The translations under genes were made by a program, and so were the position numbers. From Bacteriovorax stolpii (GTDB lineage: Bacteria; Bdellovibrionota; Bacteriovoracia; Bacteriovoracales; Bacteriovoracaceae), in assembly GCA_945883845.1 (NCBI GenBank), contig CAMCYI010000012.1, forward strand, positions 1 through 64,000: 64,000 nt of DNA, written 5' to 3'. How positions within the stretch are numbered: position 1 is the first letter of the stretch; each line of letters begins with the position of its first letter. This document shows, one piece after another, positions 7,113 through 16,519 of the stretch. The notes below the pieces were generated by a model that was not told the origin of the DNA, ran no database searches, and saw only the letters and a program-made list of their open reading frames with translations.

Positions 7113-9817
7113 TTATTTGCTCCTAACAATAAGTGAAGGGCCTCTAGCAGCTCATCACTCTTTAATTTTTCTAAGTATTGATTAAACCCTGATTCCATTC
7201 CGGTTTTCTGATCTCTTTCAGTGAACCGGGTAGTTAATGCAATCATCGGAATGTCTTTGTATAAAGGATCGCTCTTCACTGCCTTTGCAAAGTCGTAGCC
7301 GTTCATGACGGGCATCTCGATGTCAGAAACAATAAGCTTGTAATGACCAGGTCCAGCCGTTTTCAATTTATCTAAGGCGAGCTGACCATTCTCTGCATGA
7401 TCAACCACTAGCCCAGCCGCTTCCAGAACTTTTCTTACCTGCCGTACAAAGAAGATCGTATCCTCAGCAAAGAGGACCTTTGTATTGGTGAACTTTTTTA
7501 ATTTTTTAATTTCGACAGGCTCACCTATGGCATCACTGATGATACTTAAGGCATCCAGAATCGTTACGACTTGAGTATCGTTGAAAATAATCGTTCCCAT
7601 CAAGCCTTTCGTTTCTTTCAATGCATGGGTAACTTCATTCGCGGAAGAAAGGACATCTAAAATTTCATTGACCACGAGACCAAAGAATCGATTGTGTTTA
7701 CTCACCACAATGACTGATATTTTCTTATCATCGTTCTTCTCGACTTGAGTTTTGTGGCCAAGATACTGGTTGAGATCTATCAATGGAAGGAGTGAGCCCC
7801 GGTATTTTACCATCTTCTCATTGCCAGAAACTTCAATTTCACTTGTACCAAATTCTTCTAAACGATTAACCAGAATGAGAGGAATAGAGAAAACACCGGG
7901 ATGGCCCAATTTGAAGAACAGATATTCAGTTTTGACTTCATGGATGTTTTTAAGGGCGGCATCTGATTGGGACTTTAACGTCTTGCTTTGAGTGCTTCGG
8001 TGAGCTCCACTTCTGTTGGCCACACCTTGTATATCAAGGATAAGTGCCACGCTCCCGTCACCCATGATCGTTGATCCCGAGAAGACGTCAATTTTTTTAA
8101 GAAACTGAGGCAAAGGTTTTACAACAATATCCGCCGTGTCACAGATTTCGTCGACAACCAGTCCGTAAATATCACCGTCCGTTTTAAGCACAACGATATT
8201 GAAAATTGTACGTGCCTTTTCGCCTTTTTCTGAAGTCTTTAAAAGCTCGCTTAGATCGATTAAAGTCAGCAACTCACCTCTGAGACGGTAAATGTATTTG
8301 CCCTGAAGCTTATCCATTTTCTTTCCGGGCTCTTCCAGGTCAACACGAATAAGCTCCTGCAATTTGACTTGAGGAATAGCAAAAAAATCCTTTTTCATTC
8401 TGACGATCATGGCCGGAACAATGGCGAGAGTCAGAGGAATGATGAGACGAAGTCTTGTACCTTGATCCACCTGACTGGATAGATCGATAGAGCCCCCAAC
8501 GCGCTCGAGATTCGTCTTCACGACGTCCATCCCTACTCCACGTCCTGATACCGACGAAACCTGATCCGCCGTCGAGAAACCCGGAGCAAAAATGAGTTGC
8601 TGAATTTCGATCAAGGATAAAATTTTCGCTTGTTCCTGAGTGACTAACCTTTTCTCGATCGCCTTAGGTAAAATCTTTTTGGGATCCAGCCCTCGGCCAT
8701 TATCCCGGATTTCAATGACAACATGACCACCTTCATGAAAGGCCTTCAAAGAAATTGTTCCAAGCTTACTCTTTCCCTTTTTGATTCTTTCTTCCGGTCC
8801 CTCGATTCCGTGGTCACAGGAATTACGAACAATATGGGTCAGAGGATCTTTGATGGCCTCCAGGAGCGACTTATCGAGTTCAGTTTCAGCTCCTTCAATG
8901 GCTAGCTCAATTTCTTTACCTAACTCACGGCTCAGGTCCCTGACGACCCTTTGGAATTTTGTAAATACAGAGCCGATGGGCTGCATACGAGTCCGCATGA
9001 CATTATCTTGCAGCTCGGATGTAACGAGATCCAGTCGTTGCGTGAGGTTGAGAAATTCATTGTTATCATTCGTCCTTGCAAATTGCAGGAGCTGGTTTCT
9101 TGCTAAAACCATTTCTCCAACGAGATTCATTAATTTATCAAGCAATGGTACCTGAACACGAATCGTTGAAGACTCTAATTGCTGCTCCTCTCCTGCCTGA
9201 GATTTTTCTGATTTCATCCTAGGTGACTGTCCGACTAGATCAGTCTGAGATGAACTTATATTTTCTGCCATAGACCCATCTTTTAACGAATTCGTTATAG
9301 GTTTTTCATAATTATCTTTGATATTAACTTCATGAGGTAAATTACTGGCCTTCGTTTCTTCGGTCGGTACCATCCCATGAGTGAGCTCAAACTCTGTTCC
9401 AAATCGTCTGTTAGAAACGGAAATCAGCTTGGGAACGACATCCAGCATTTCAACTTTTAGCGAAGGGTCATTCTCCAGATCTCTCTTCGGATTTTTTAAA
9501 ATATTGTCAATCAGATCGAGGCTCTTAAAAACCTGATCCACGAAACTTCTATCAAGCTTCGTCTTTTTTTTCCTCACTGGTTCAAGAGAAGCCTCGATCG
9601 CATGAGCGATAAGACCAATACTTTGAAACCCGAAAAGTTGAGATGATCCCTTAAGTGTATGGACATCACGATATAACGAATCAATGGCCTCAGATGAAAG
9701 TTCCTGTGACTCTAGCTTTGAAAGTAGTGTTGAAATTCTCTGCAGAATTTCTTCACATTCAGAAAAAAACTCGCCGAGAGGTCCATCGGATTCAAATTTA
9801 CTCATTGCGGGACACAC
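7109..9817 (-). CDS. cheA: Hybrid chemotaxis histidine kinase CheA with two CheW-like domains and a receiver
   Basis: A 902-residue CheA that heads the operon. Domains in order: HPt with the phospho-histidine H53 in VHTLKGSS; a linker rich in Ser/Lys; the dimerisation region (LMNLVGEMVLARNQLLQF); the HATPase with N, G1 and G2 boxes (RNSCDHGIEGP, RDNGRGL, GRGVGMDVV); a CheW-like domain; a second CheW-like stretch (near 620-770); and a C-terminal receiver (from about 779) with phosphoacceptor near D832 in SDIEMP. Classical CheA ends after one CheW domain, so the fused receiver points to a FrzE-like or alternative-function system. An ATG four codons downstream at 9805 is an alternative start; the first is preceded by a weak GGCGAG. 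Confidence 0.94.
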   Translation of the reverse strand: MCPAMSKFESDGPLGEFFSECEEILQRISTLLSKLESQELSSEAIDSLYRDVHTLKGSSQLFGFQSIGLIAHAIEASLEPVRKKKTKLDRSFVDQVFKSLDLIDNILKNPKRDLENDPSLKVEMLDVVPKLISVSNRRFGTEFELTHGMVPTEETKASNLPHEVNIKDNYEKPITNSLKDGSMAENISSSQTDLVGQSPRMKSEKSQAGEEQQLESSTIRVQVPLLDKLMNLVGEMVLARNQLLQFARTNDNNEFLNLTQRLDLVTSELQDNVMRTRMQPIGSVFTKFQRVVRDLSRELGKEIELAIEGAETELDKSLLEAIKDPLTHIVRNSCDHGIEGPEERIKKGKSKLGTISLKAFHEGGHVVIEIRDNGRGLDPKKILPKAIEKRLVTQEQAKILSLIEIQQLIFAPGFSTADQVSSVSGRGVGMDVVKTNLERVGGSIDLSSQVDQGTRLRLIIPLTLAIVPAMIVRMKKDFFAIPQVKLQELIRVDLEEPGKKMDKLQGKYIYRLRGELLTLIDLSELLKTSEKGEKARTIFNIVVLKTDGDIYGLVVDEICDTADIVVKPLPQFLKKIDVFSGSTIMGDGSVALILDIQGVANRSGAHRSTQSKTLKSQSDAALKNIHEVKTEYLFFKLGHPGVFSIPLILVNRLEEFGTSEIEVSGNEKMVKYRGSLLPLIDLNQYLGHKTQVEKNDDKKISVIVVSKHNRFFGLVVNEILDVLSSANEVTHALKETKGLMGTIIFNDTQVVTILDALSIISDAIGEPVEIKKLKKFTNTKVLFAEDTIFFVRQVRKVLEAAGLVVDHAENGQLALDKLKTAGPGHYKLIVSDIEMPVMNGYDFAKAVKSDPLYKDIPMIALTTRFTERDQKTGMESGFNQYLEKLKSDELLEALHLLLGANK

Positions 9818-10050
9818 ATCTTTAACTCGCCATCTTTATTTAGTAATAAGAGCACAAGGCTAACATGAAAATTTTGAATGACTTTAATTTTAAGGTTGAC
9901 TTAAAGAATATTAGGCACAAGGAGCGATTAATTAATTAATTTGAAATTAATTATTACGGTGATAATAAATTTACTCACCGCTTATTGAGCGGAGTTTGGG
10001 ACATGATCTACTCAGTTGCTTAAAACTTTTGCTGTCGTTATAGTTTCAAA
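9818..10050. promoter_or_regulatory. Divergent promoter region between cheA and the kinase block
   Basis: A 233-base AT-rich spacer between oppositely oriented transcription units. It holds an AT-rich near-palindrome around 9929-9955 and a short hairpin CCGCT-TATTG-AGCGG near 9977-9993. The rightward promoter is listed separately. No convincing leftward promoter for cheA could be singled out by eye. Confidence 0.4.
10016..10044 (+). promoter_or_regulatory. Candidate promoter giving a leaderless transcript
   Basis: TTGCTT at 10016-10021 and TATAGT at 10039-10044 are separated by 17 bases. Seven bases after the last T is the A of the ATG at 10051, and no Shine-Dalgarno precedes that ATG, so the mRNA may begin at the start codon. 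Confidence 0.45.
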
Positions 10051-10308
10051 ATGAACAAACACATAAGAGCATCGGCTTTGAGGATTCAAATCAAAAGGCA
10101 ACAGGTCATTACTGTTGATTTGAAATTTCCAATATTCACTTTGAGCGAACTGGATAGTTTCATCCCTGAGAAGGCACAGACATACTTAAATGAATCCTCG
10201 ATTGACTTCAAAGACATCATCCAAAGGATTGAAGATTCAAATTATATCCCTCAATCTGTCATGGATTTTCATCATGAAGAAAAACACTTTTCTATCTGGA
10301 TCGAATAA
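10051..10308 (+). CDS. Hypothetical 85-residue protein
   Basis: A small basic-then-acidic protein of no recognised family. It starts with a Lys/Arg/His-rich helix (first 18 residues) and ends in a His/Glu-rich tail. There is no signal peptide, membrane segment or cysteine. It sits 27 bases before the first hybrid kinase on the same strand, so co-transcription is likely. The ATG has no Shine-Dalgarno and follows a -10-like TATAGT by seven bases. Its function is unknown; being tied to the kinase operon it could be a regulatory partner, but that is only a guess from position. Confidence 0.6.
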   Translation: MNKHIRASALRIQIKRQQVITVDLKFPIFTLSELDSFIPEKAQTYLNESSIDFKDIIQRIEDSNYIPQSVMDFHHEEKHFSIWIE

Positions 10309-10335
10309 ATCTCGCAGTTAGAAAATGGAAAAAAG

Positions 10336-12450
10336 ATGAAAAAAGCCCTTTTCCCAGTTGATGAATCAGAAAGACTTGAAATTCTCAGCAAATACCAGAT
10401 ATTAGACACGCCATCTGAAAAAATTTTTGATGAAATAACAATGTTAGCAAGCAAGATTTGCGAAACTCCAATTTCATTAGTCAGTTTAATCGATACAGAT
10501 CGACAGTGGTTCAAATCAAAGGTCGGACTCGACGCAGACGAGACCCCCAGAGATATTTCATTTTGTGGCCATGCTATTTTCAACAACGATGTTTTCGAAA
10601 TATCCGATGCGCGAGAGGATGAACGTTTTGCTGATAATCCTCTGGTTACAGGAGCACCCAATGTCGTGTTTTATGCTGGTGCCCCCCTAATATCCTCTTC
10701 AGGACATAAAATTGGCACACTTTGTGTTATTGATCAGAAATCCAAAAAGCTAACGGCGACTCAATCCGAATTGTTAAAGTCACTTGCATCACAAGTGATC
10801 AACATCCTTGAATTGAAACTTAGGGACCGCGAATTATCCAGAAGCCTTGAGGATATTCATCATCAGAAGAATTGGATGTCGTCTGTTATCAATGCAACTA
10901 AGTATGCAATTATTGCCACTGATCCCGAAGGCAACATAACGACTTTCAATAAAGGCGCTGAAGGAATATTGGGATACAAAGAAATTGAAGTTATGGGCAA
11001 GTCTCCCGCCATCTTTCACGATCCGACTGAAGTTATTAATCGGGCGAAAGTTTTAACAAACGAATTAGGCTGGGTAGTTGAGGTGGGATTTGACGTTTTT
11101 GTGGCGAAATCAATCATCTCAGAAACTGATACCAATGAATGGACCTATATAAGAAAAGACGGCAGTCGTTTACTGGTCGAGCTCTGTGTTTCCTGCGTAA
11201 AAGACGGAGAGGAAATTATTGGATTCCTGGGTGTCGCGACGGATTTGACTGAGAAGAAACAAGCCGAAGCAGATAACCAAAAACTTCAAGCTGAAGTAAA
11301 CTTACAAACCAAGCGCGCCTTTCATAATGCAAAGCTCGCTACGATTGGTCAGATGGCAGCGGGGGTTGGACATGAAATAAACAATCCACTCGGCATAGTT
11401 AAAGGACTTATAGAAATGATTGAGGAATCTCTAAAGTCCTCAGGGTATGAAAACAAAAAAGTGCTCTCGATCTTTTCCAGGGTATATGTTGCAGTGGAAA
11501 GAATTTCAAACATTACCTCAGGCCTGCGTGCCTATTCACGGGTTGATGAAGCTGGATTCAAGAACTTTAGCTTTACAACTTTGGTATCAGAAACTGTTGA
11601 GATGTTATCTGAAATTTACGATAAAGAAGGTGTGACTCTGGAGTTTCTTCCAAAAGGGGAAGACATTAGTATCACCGGTAATCAGGGCCGTTTGCAGCAG
11701 GTACTCATTAACCTTATTACAAATGCCAAAGATGCGACAGATGGTATGAAAAACAGGAATATTCTCATCACCCTGGACACAAGCAAGAGTCATTTAACTC
11801 TTTTGATTAAAGATAACGGTCGCGGAATACCAGAACATATCAAAGACAAAATATTTGATCCGTTTTTCACAACAAAAGAAATTAATAAAGGCACAGGGAT
11901 CGGTCTTTCTCTAGTCTCAACCATCTTAAGTGAACATGGTGGTAAATTAAGTTTTGAGAATAATTCAGATATTGGTGCGACTTTTAAACTGTCCCTGCCA
12001 ATTCTTTCTGAAAAGACCACGGTTCCTTCTCTTGAAATCAAAAATCCAGCTCCTTTGAAAACTCGTGCTCTGGAAGGGATAAGAGTTCTGTTTGTTGATG
12101 ATGAGGAAGATCTAAGAGAAATTGTTCGCTATCATCTGGAGCATTTAGGCCTTTCAGTTGAAACTGCTGAGAATGGGAAGGTGGCACTAGACATACTTCA
12201 AAAGGCACATTTCGATTTAATACTTTCCGATATTACCATGCCCATCATGGACGGTTTTGAATTCCTGGAGAAATTTCTTGCATCAGATGCGACCAGAAGA
12301 ACAAAGTTTATGTTCATCACTGGTGGGGCAGTGAATGGGCAGGAGAAACTAGAAAGCGTAGTGAATAAAATAGACGGCGTTTTAACGAAGCCATTTAAGG
12401 CTGATTCGATAGCGAAGAAACTCATGCAACTTTTCCCTGGAAAAAAATAA
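10336..12450 (+). CDS. Hybrid sensor histidine kinase, GAF-PAS-HisKA-HATPase-REC
   Basis: A 704-residue soluble hybrid kinase without membrane segments. A GAF domain spans about 20-165 (PRDISFCGHAI, FYAGAPLI, IGTLCVID). A PAS domain spans about 180-305. The HisKA helix carries the phospho-histidine H346 in GHEINNP. The HATPase has N, G1 and G2 boxes (INLITNAKDA, KDNGRGIP, GTGIGLSL). A C-terminal receiver has the acidic patch FVDDEED, phosphoacceptor D632 in SDITMP and K685 in TKPF. The protein should autophosphorylate and pass phosphate to its own receiver, then to an HPt that is not encoded beside it; the HPt domains of the nearby chemosensory operon are possible partners. It is a paralogue of the kinase at 13059. 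Confidence 0.93.
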   Translation: MKKALFPVDESERLEILSKYQILDTPSEKIFDEITMLASKICETPISLVSLIDTDRQWFKSKVGLDADETPRDISFCGHAIFNNDVFEISDAREDERFADNPLVTGAPNVVFYAGAPLISSSGHKIGTLCVIDQKSKKLTATQSELLKSLASQVINILELKLRDRELSRSLEDIHHQKNWMSSVINATKYAIIATDPEGNITTFNKGAEGILGYKEIEVMGKSPAIFHDPTEVINRAKVLTNELGWVVEVGFDVFVAKSIISETDTNEWTYIRKDGSRLLVELCVSCVKDGEEIIGFLGVATDLTEKKQAEADNQKLQAEVNLQTKRAFHNAKLATIGQMAAGVGHEINNPLGIVKGLIEMIEESLKSSGYENKKVLSIFSRVYVAVERISNITSGLRAYSRVDEAGFKNFSFTTLVSETVEMLSEIYDKEGVTLEFLPKGEDISITGNQGRLQQVLINLITNAKDATDGMKNRNILITLDTSKSHLTLLIKDNGRGIPEHIKDKIFDPFFTTKEINKGTGIGLSLVSTILSEHGGKLSFENNSDIGATFKLSLPILSEKTTVPSLEIKNPAPLKTRALEGIRVLFVDDEEDLREIVRYHLEHLGLSVETAENGKVALDILQKAHFDLILSDITMPIMDGFEFLEKFLASDATRRTKFMFITGGAVNGQEKLESVVNKIDGVLTKPFKADSIAKKLMQLFPGKK

Positions 12451-12650
12451 GGCATGAAAGAGATCACCACTCCGGCCACGCAATGATTAATTTAACAAGA
12501 CAGTCCTAGCAAGTTAAAACGAGTTAATCTAAAAAGGAATGCTTAATTTTTTTTAGGAGAAGCTGAGGTTTTTAGTAAAAAAATCATAATCATTTCGCTT
12601 TATGCCGACGAGTGTTAGAATTGGAAGGTTATACTTTGCGGGGCTAAAAG

Positions 12651-13040
12651 ATGAATGTTGTTTTTAGAGCATTTGACGGAACGATGTTTGATTCCGAACT
12701 TGAAGCAATGGACTATGAATTGCTAAACCATGCTCCGGTATTTGTCATAGTAGATGATGACCCGGACATCGTGAAAATTCTCGAGTACCATCTTCGAAAG
12801 AATCAAATAAGCCATAAAATTTTTCTTGATCCACTTGAAGCAATGAACTTCATCTCAAACAATAATGTAACCCACGTGTACACTGACTATCACATGAAGG
12901 GTTACGGCATAAGCGGAAAATGGATAAAAGAAATCTGTCTTCAGAAAAAAATTGATTGCTCAATTGTCAGTGGAGATCCGTCCATCGCCGACATTGCGAA
13001 AATCGACTTCATGAAAAATTTTTTGTCTTACATGAAATAA
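12651..13040 (+). CDS. Atypical stand-alone receiver-domain protein
   Basis: A 129-residue protein whose residues 28-129 form a receiver-like fold: the acidic patch VIVDDDPD (D35-D37) and a candidate phosphoacceptor D79 in VYTDYHMKG. The usual T/S-x-x-x-KP end is altered to FMKNF, so the activation switch may be unusual. The first 24 residues (FRAFDGTMFDSELEAMDYE) are an extra segment of the kind DG-x-x-F-D/S...EA...YE seen as a small stand-alone motif in other short bacterial proteins. It lies between two hybrid kinases, 18 bases before the second, and is a likely phosphate target of one of them. A GGGG eight bases upstream may serve as ribosome-binding site. Confidence 0.8.
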   Translation: MNVVFRAFDGTMFDSELEAMDYELLNHAPVFVIVDDDPDIVKILEYHLRKNQISHKIFLDPLEAMNFISNNNVTHVYTDYHMKGYGISGKWIKEICLQKKIDCSIVSGDPSIADIAKIDFMKNFLSYMK

Positions 13041-13058
13041 TATAAAGAACGGATCCAA

Positions 13059-16000
13059 ATGAAATTTGCTCCCATACCTCCAGATGAAGAGAACAGACTA
13101 TTTGATCTTAAAAGATACTTTATTCTTGATACACCTAGTGAAGTAGCCTTTGATGAAATCACAAGACTTGCCGCCATGGTCTGTGATGTGAACATTTCCC
13201 TGGTGAGTATCGTCGATAAAGATCGCCAATGGTTTAAATCTCGTTTTGGCCTGGAAGCATCGGAAACTCCCAGAGATATCTCTTTTTGTGGTCATACGAT
13301 CATGGAAGACGATATTTTTATTGTAGAGGATGCTGAGGCAGACCACAGATTCTTTGATAATCCCCTTGTCTTAAATGCGCCTCATATGAAATTTTATGCA
13401 GGGGTGCCGCTCATAACCCCTTCTGCTAATCGAATTGGAACTTTGTGTGTTATAGGAAATGAAAAAAAGACATTGACCCATATCCAAAAAGAAACCTTAA
13501 AATCTCTCGCTAAACATGTCATCCATCTGCTTGAGATCAAGCTTAAAAATCTCGAGCTACAGGCCCAGAATTCACGGTATAGCGTACTCTTCAATCAGCC
13601 CATTGACGCCGTCATGACACTGGCCCCCCCGCACTGGCATTTTACTTCCGCAAACGCAGCTACCTTGAAATTATTTGGTGCAAATTCCCTGCAGCAATTC
13701 TGCCTTCTTAGTCCGGGGAACGTTTCCCCGGAGTTCCAGCCAGATGGCACACGATCTTCTGACAAAGCAAAAGAAATGATCAGGATAGCGCTAGAAAAAG
13801 GGAGCCACTTCTTCGAGTGGACGCATTTGAAACTGACCGGCGAGCCAATGGAATGTAAAGTGCTGTTAAGCAAGATCACAGAAGGTGAAACGTCCTACCT
13901 TCACGCTTCAGTTCGAAATGTATCAAATGAAAAGAAGCTGCAAACACAACTAATAGAGGCTCAGGCCATCTCGAAAGTTGGTAGCTGGAGTCTTAATCTC
14001 GAAACAAACGAGCAAATCTGGTCCCTGGAACACTATAAGATTTTCGAAATGGATTCCCCTCAGCCACAAGACAAACTGTATGAATTATATCGAAGCCGAA
14101 TTCACCCTGAAGATCTGACTGTTCTTGATCAATTCATGGATCAGGCCCTATCGCTGGGCAAAGGCTTTATCTTCGATCATCGGGTTATTTTCGATGGCGG
14201 TAAAAGAGTAAAGTATGTGCAAGGAATTGGTAAAGTCAGCCGTAATGCTCTTGGTAAGGTTAATTTTTTGGCCGGAACTTGCCGGGATATGACCAACGAT
14301 ATTGAGAAAGAGATAAGAAAGAAAAAAATCCTCGAATCCATGGAAGAAGGCCTAGTCATTCATGATCAAAATGGAAAAATTACTCAATTCAATACGGCAG
14401 CGTTAAAGATTCTTGAAATGAGTCAGGATCAGATACTAGGTAAGACTTCAGACGACTCAGCATGGAAGGCCATCAAGGAAAACGGTGAGCCCTTTCCAGG
14501 TATTGAGCATCCAGCGATGGTAGCACTAACAACTGGTCAAATTGTACAACATGTCATCATGGGGCTTCGCTTTGATAAAATGAGAGTAAAATGGATCCGT
14601 CTAAACGCCACACCATTTCAAGAGTTCGAACAAAAGAACGTACTTGTTACCTTCTCTGATATCACTGATCTCGTTGAGTCTAAGGAAGAGAATCGTTTTG
14701 CATTAGAGACTGTTGGAGTGGGCATTTGGAAATATAATCCTATATCTCAGGAACTCTTCTGGGATAACTCCATGTACGCCTTGTATGAGATTAGTCCTGG
14801 CGAGTTTAGTGGTCATTTTGATGCCTGGTCATCTTCGCTCTCAGAGCAGTCTAAAGTAGAAGCACTAGATAGTATGGAAAAAGCTCTCAAAGGTGAGAAA
14901 GAATTCAACTTGGATTTTGAAATATATACCAAGTCCCGACGTCGTATAATTGGGGCAAAAGGGAAAGTGCTTCGCAATAGCGAGGGTCAGGCCACCATGA
15001 TGTACGGAACCAATTGGGACAGGACCAAAGAAGTGGAGCTCGAGAAAAGCCTGGATGCGGAAAAGGCCAAGTCGATACAAAACGCAAGGCTTGCCTTGAT
15101 TGGCGAACTTGCTGCAGGAGTAGGACACGAAATCAATAACCCCCTGGCGATCATTTCTGGCCACATCCAAATAACAAATAATATCCTTAGTAGTCCGGAG
15201 CCTGCGCTAAGTGCGGCCCTTGATCGATTAAAAAAAATGGATTCAGCCGTCGGCCGAATTGCCTCCATCGTTAAGAGTCTTCGCACTTTTGCCCGTTCTG
15301 ATGACGTTCAAATTACCTTTTTTGATCCTTACGTTCTCTGCTCGGAAACAATTGAGATGCTAAAAGAACTTTACCTCCAGGAAGAGATCCTGCTTACTTT
15401 CTCGGGAGATCATCGCATCTCATACATTGAGGGAGTGAGAGGTAAAATCCAGCAAGTACTGGTGAATCTTATCTCGAATGGAAAAGACGCTTCCTTAGGC
15501 AAGAAAAATAGAAAAGTCGAAGTCAGCATTTCCTATGATGTGGAAGAGATAAAAATATTCATTACCGATAATGGATCTGGGATATCGAATGAACTAAAAG
15601 AGAAAATATTTGCTCCTTTCTTTACAACCAAAGATGTCAATAAGGGTACGGGCATGGGGCTATCTCTGACCAAAAATATCGTCCACGAACATAACGGCAA
15701 ACTCGATTTTGTCACTAAGATGGATGAAGGAACGACGTTCATATTAATCTTACCTATAACATGGAAAGAAAAGAATGTGACTCCGTTAGCTGCCAAAACC
15801 ATCACGACCTCTAAATACGAAATCATCGATTGTAATGTTCTCATTGTGGATGATGAGGAAGACCTGCTCGAAATTTTTAAATTTATCGTTTCAAAATTTT
15901 GCAGCAATGTGGTCACTGCGAGAGGGGCCCGCGAAGGCTACAATCTTTTAACCCAGGGTAGGATCGACATTGTTATGTCCGATATCAAGATGCCCGAGAT

Positions 16001-16193
16001 TGATGGCTTTGGTTTTCTGAGAATGATCAAAGAGAACAAGGCAATATCACCTCCGAAGTTCGTTTTTATTACCGGTGGTGTTCAGATGAGTCCCGTGGAG
16101 CTCAAGATTGTAGAGGAATCAACAGACGGTTTGATTACGAAGCCATTTGTTGAAGCGGAAGTTTATCAAAAAATAAAAAGCATATCTCCTTAG
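13059..16193 (+). CDS. Large hybrid sensor histidine kinase, GAF-multiPAS-HisKA-HATPase-REC
   Basis: A 1044-residue soluble hybrid kinase. Its first 165 residues are a GAF domain closely similar to that of the kinase at 10336 (shared ETPRDISFCGH and GTLCVI segments). Three to four PAS domains follow (about 170-290, 300-415, 420-540 and 545-660). The phospho-histidine is H690 in GHEINNP. The HATPase boxes are NLISNGKDA, TDNGSGIS and GTGMGLSL. The receiver has D975 in SDIKMP and a lysine in TKPF. The number and order of PAS domains are judged from strand patterns and are approximate. The extra PAS domains relative to the paralogue suggest that the two proteins integrate different signals into a shared output. 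Confidence 0.92.
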   Translation: MKFAPIPPDEENRLFDLKRYFILDTPSEVAFDEITRLAAMVCDVNISLVSIVDKDRQWFKSRFGLEASETPRDISFCGHTIMEDDIFIVEDAEADHRFFDNPLVLNAPHMKFYAGVPLITPSANRIGTLCVIGNEKKTLTHIQKETLKSLAKHVIHLLEIKLKNLELQAQNSRYSVLFNQPIDAVMTLAPPHWHFTSANAATLKLFGANSLQQFCLLSPGNVSPEFQPDGTRSSDKAKEMIRIALEKGSHFFEWTHLKLTGEPMECKVLLSKITEGETSYLHASVRNVSNEKKLQTQLIEAQAISKVGSWSLNLETNEQIWSLEHYKIFEMDSPQPQDKLYELYRSRIHPEDLTVLDQFMDQALSLGKGFIFDHRVIFDGGKRVKYVQGIGKVSRNALGKVNFLAGTCRDMTNDIEKEIRKKKILESMEEGLVIHDQNGKITQFNTAALKILEMSQDQILGKTSDDSAWKAIKENGEPFPGIEHPAMVALTTGQIVQHVIMGLRFDKMRVKWIRLNATPFQEFEQKNVLVTFSDITDLVESKEENRFALETVGVGIWKYNPISQELFWDNSMYALYEISPGEFSGHFDAWSSSLSEQSKVEALDSMEKALKGEKEFNLDFEIYTKSRRRIIGAKGKVLRNSEGQATMMYGTNWDRTKEVELEKSLDAEKAKSIQNARLALIGELAAGVGHEINNPLAIISGHIQITNNILSSPEPALSAALDRLKKMDSAVGRIASIVKSLRTFARSDDVQITFFDPYVLCSETIEMLKELYLQEEILLTFSGDHRISYIEGVRGKIQQVLVNLISNGKDASLGKKNRKVEVSISYDVEEIKIFITDNGSGISNELKEKIFAPFFTTKDVNKGTGMGLSLTKNIVHEHNGKLDFVTKMDEGTTFILILPITWKEKNVTPLAAKTITTSKYEIIDCNVLIVDDEEDLLEIFKFIVSKFCSNVVTARGAREGYNLLTQGRIDIVMSDIKMPEIDGFGFLRMIKENKAISPPKFVFITGGVQMSPVELKIVEESTDGLITKPFVEAEVYQKIKSISP

Positions 16194-16435
16194 AGGTAAG
16201 GGCACGGGAACAAATCGCGATTTTTCATTGACGGTAAGAGATAAAATTGATTGTTCAGGTACTGAAACTGATGCGCAACACAAGCTTTTTTAGATGATAA
16301 TTTCCAGTTACTTTGTCATCATAGTGGAATGAAAAACATTCTCTTCGGATTCGTTTTGATGACTTATACTCAATGAAAGTCACTTGCCAGATACCCTGAA
16401 ACTGACCCTGTTAAGCCCATCCTCATCAAAGGCCC
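16194..16435. other. Intergenic stretch without a gene
   Basis: From the kinase stop to the hairpin before the next gene I see no credible coding frame. A TATACT hexamer at 16365-16370 could be a -10 element for the rightward small gene, but no good -35 stands at the right distance. No clear terminator follows the kinase gene. Confidence 0.4.
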
Positions 16436-16466
16436 CTACATTCGGTAAGTCTTACACGAGCTGTAG
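16436..16466 (+). promoter_or_regulatory. 5' hairpin motif, copy 1
   Basis: The 11-base palindrome GTAAGTCTTAC (16445-16455) is flanked by arms that also pair: TCG (16442-16444) with CGA (16457-16459) and CTACA (16436-16440) with TGTAG (16462-16466). It lies 53 bases before the ATG at 16520. The same core recurs before the next gene with different but again complementary arms. Confidence 0.5.
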
Positions 16467-16519
16467 ATAATAATTCTGGTTAGGGTAAAAGAATGCATCC
16501 AATATTTCAGGAGCATCTA

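Noticed and set aside
12451..12650. Gap between kinase 1 and the lone receiver considered for a riboswitch
   Set aside because: It is AT-rich with a TATACT hexamer at 12630-12635, but no stable multi-stem fold is apparent.
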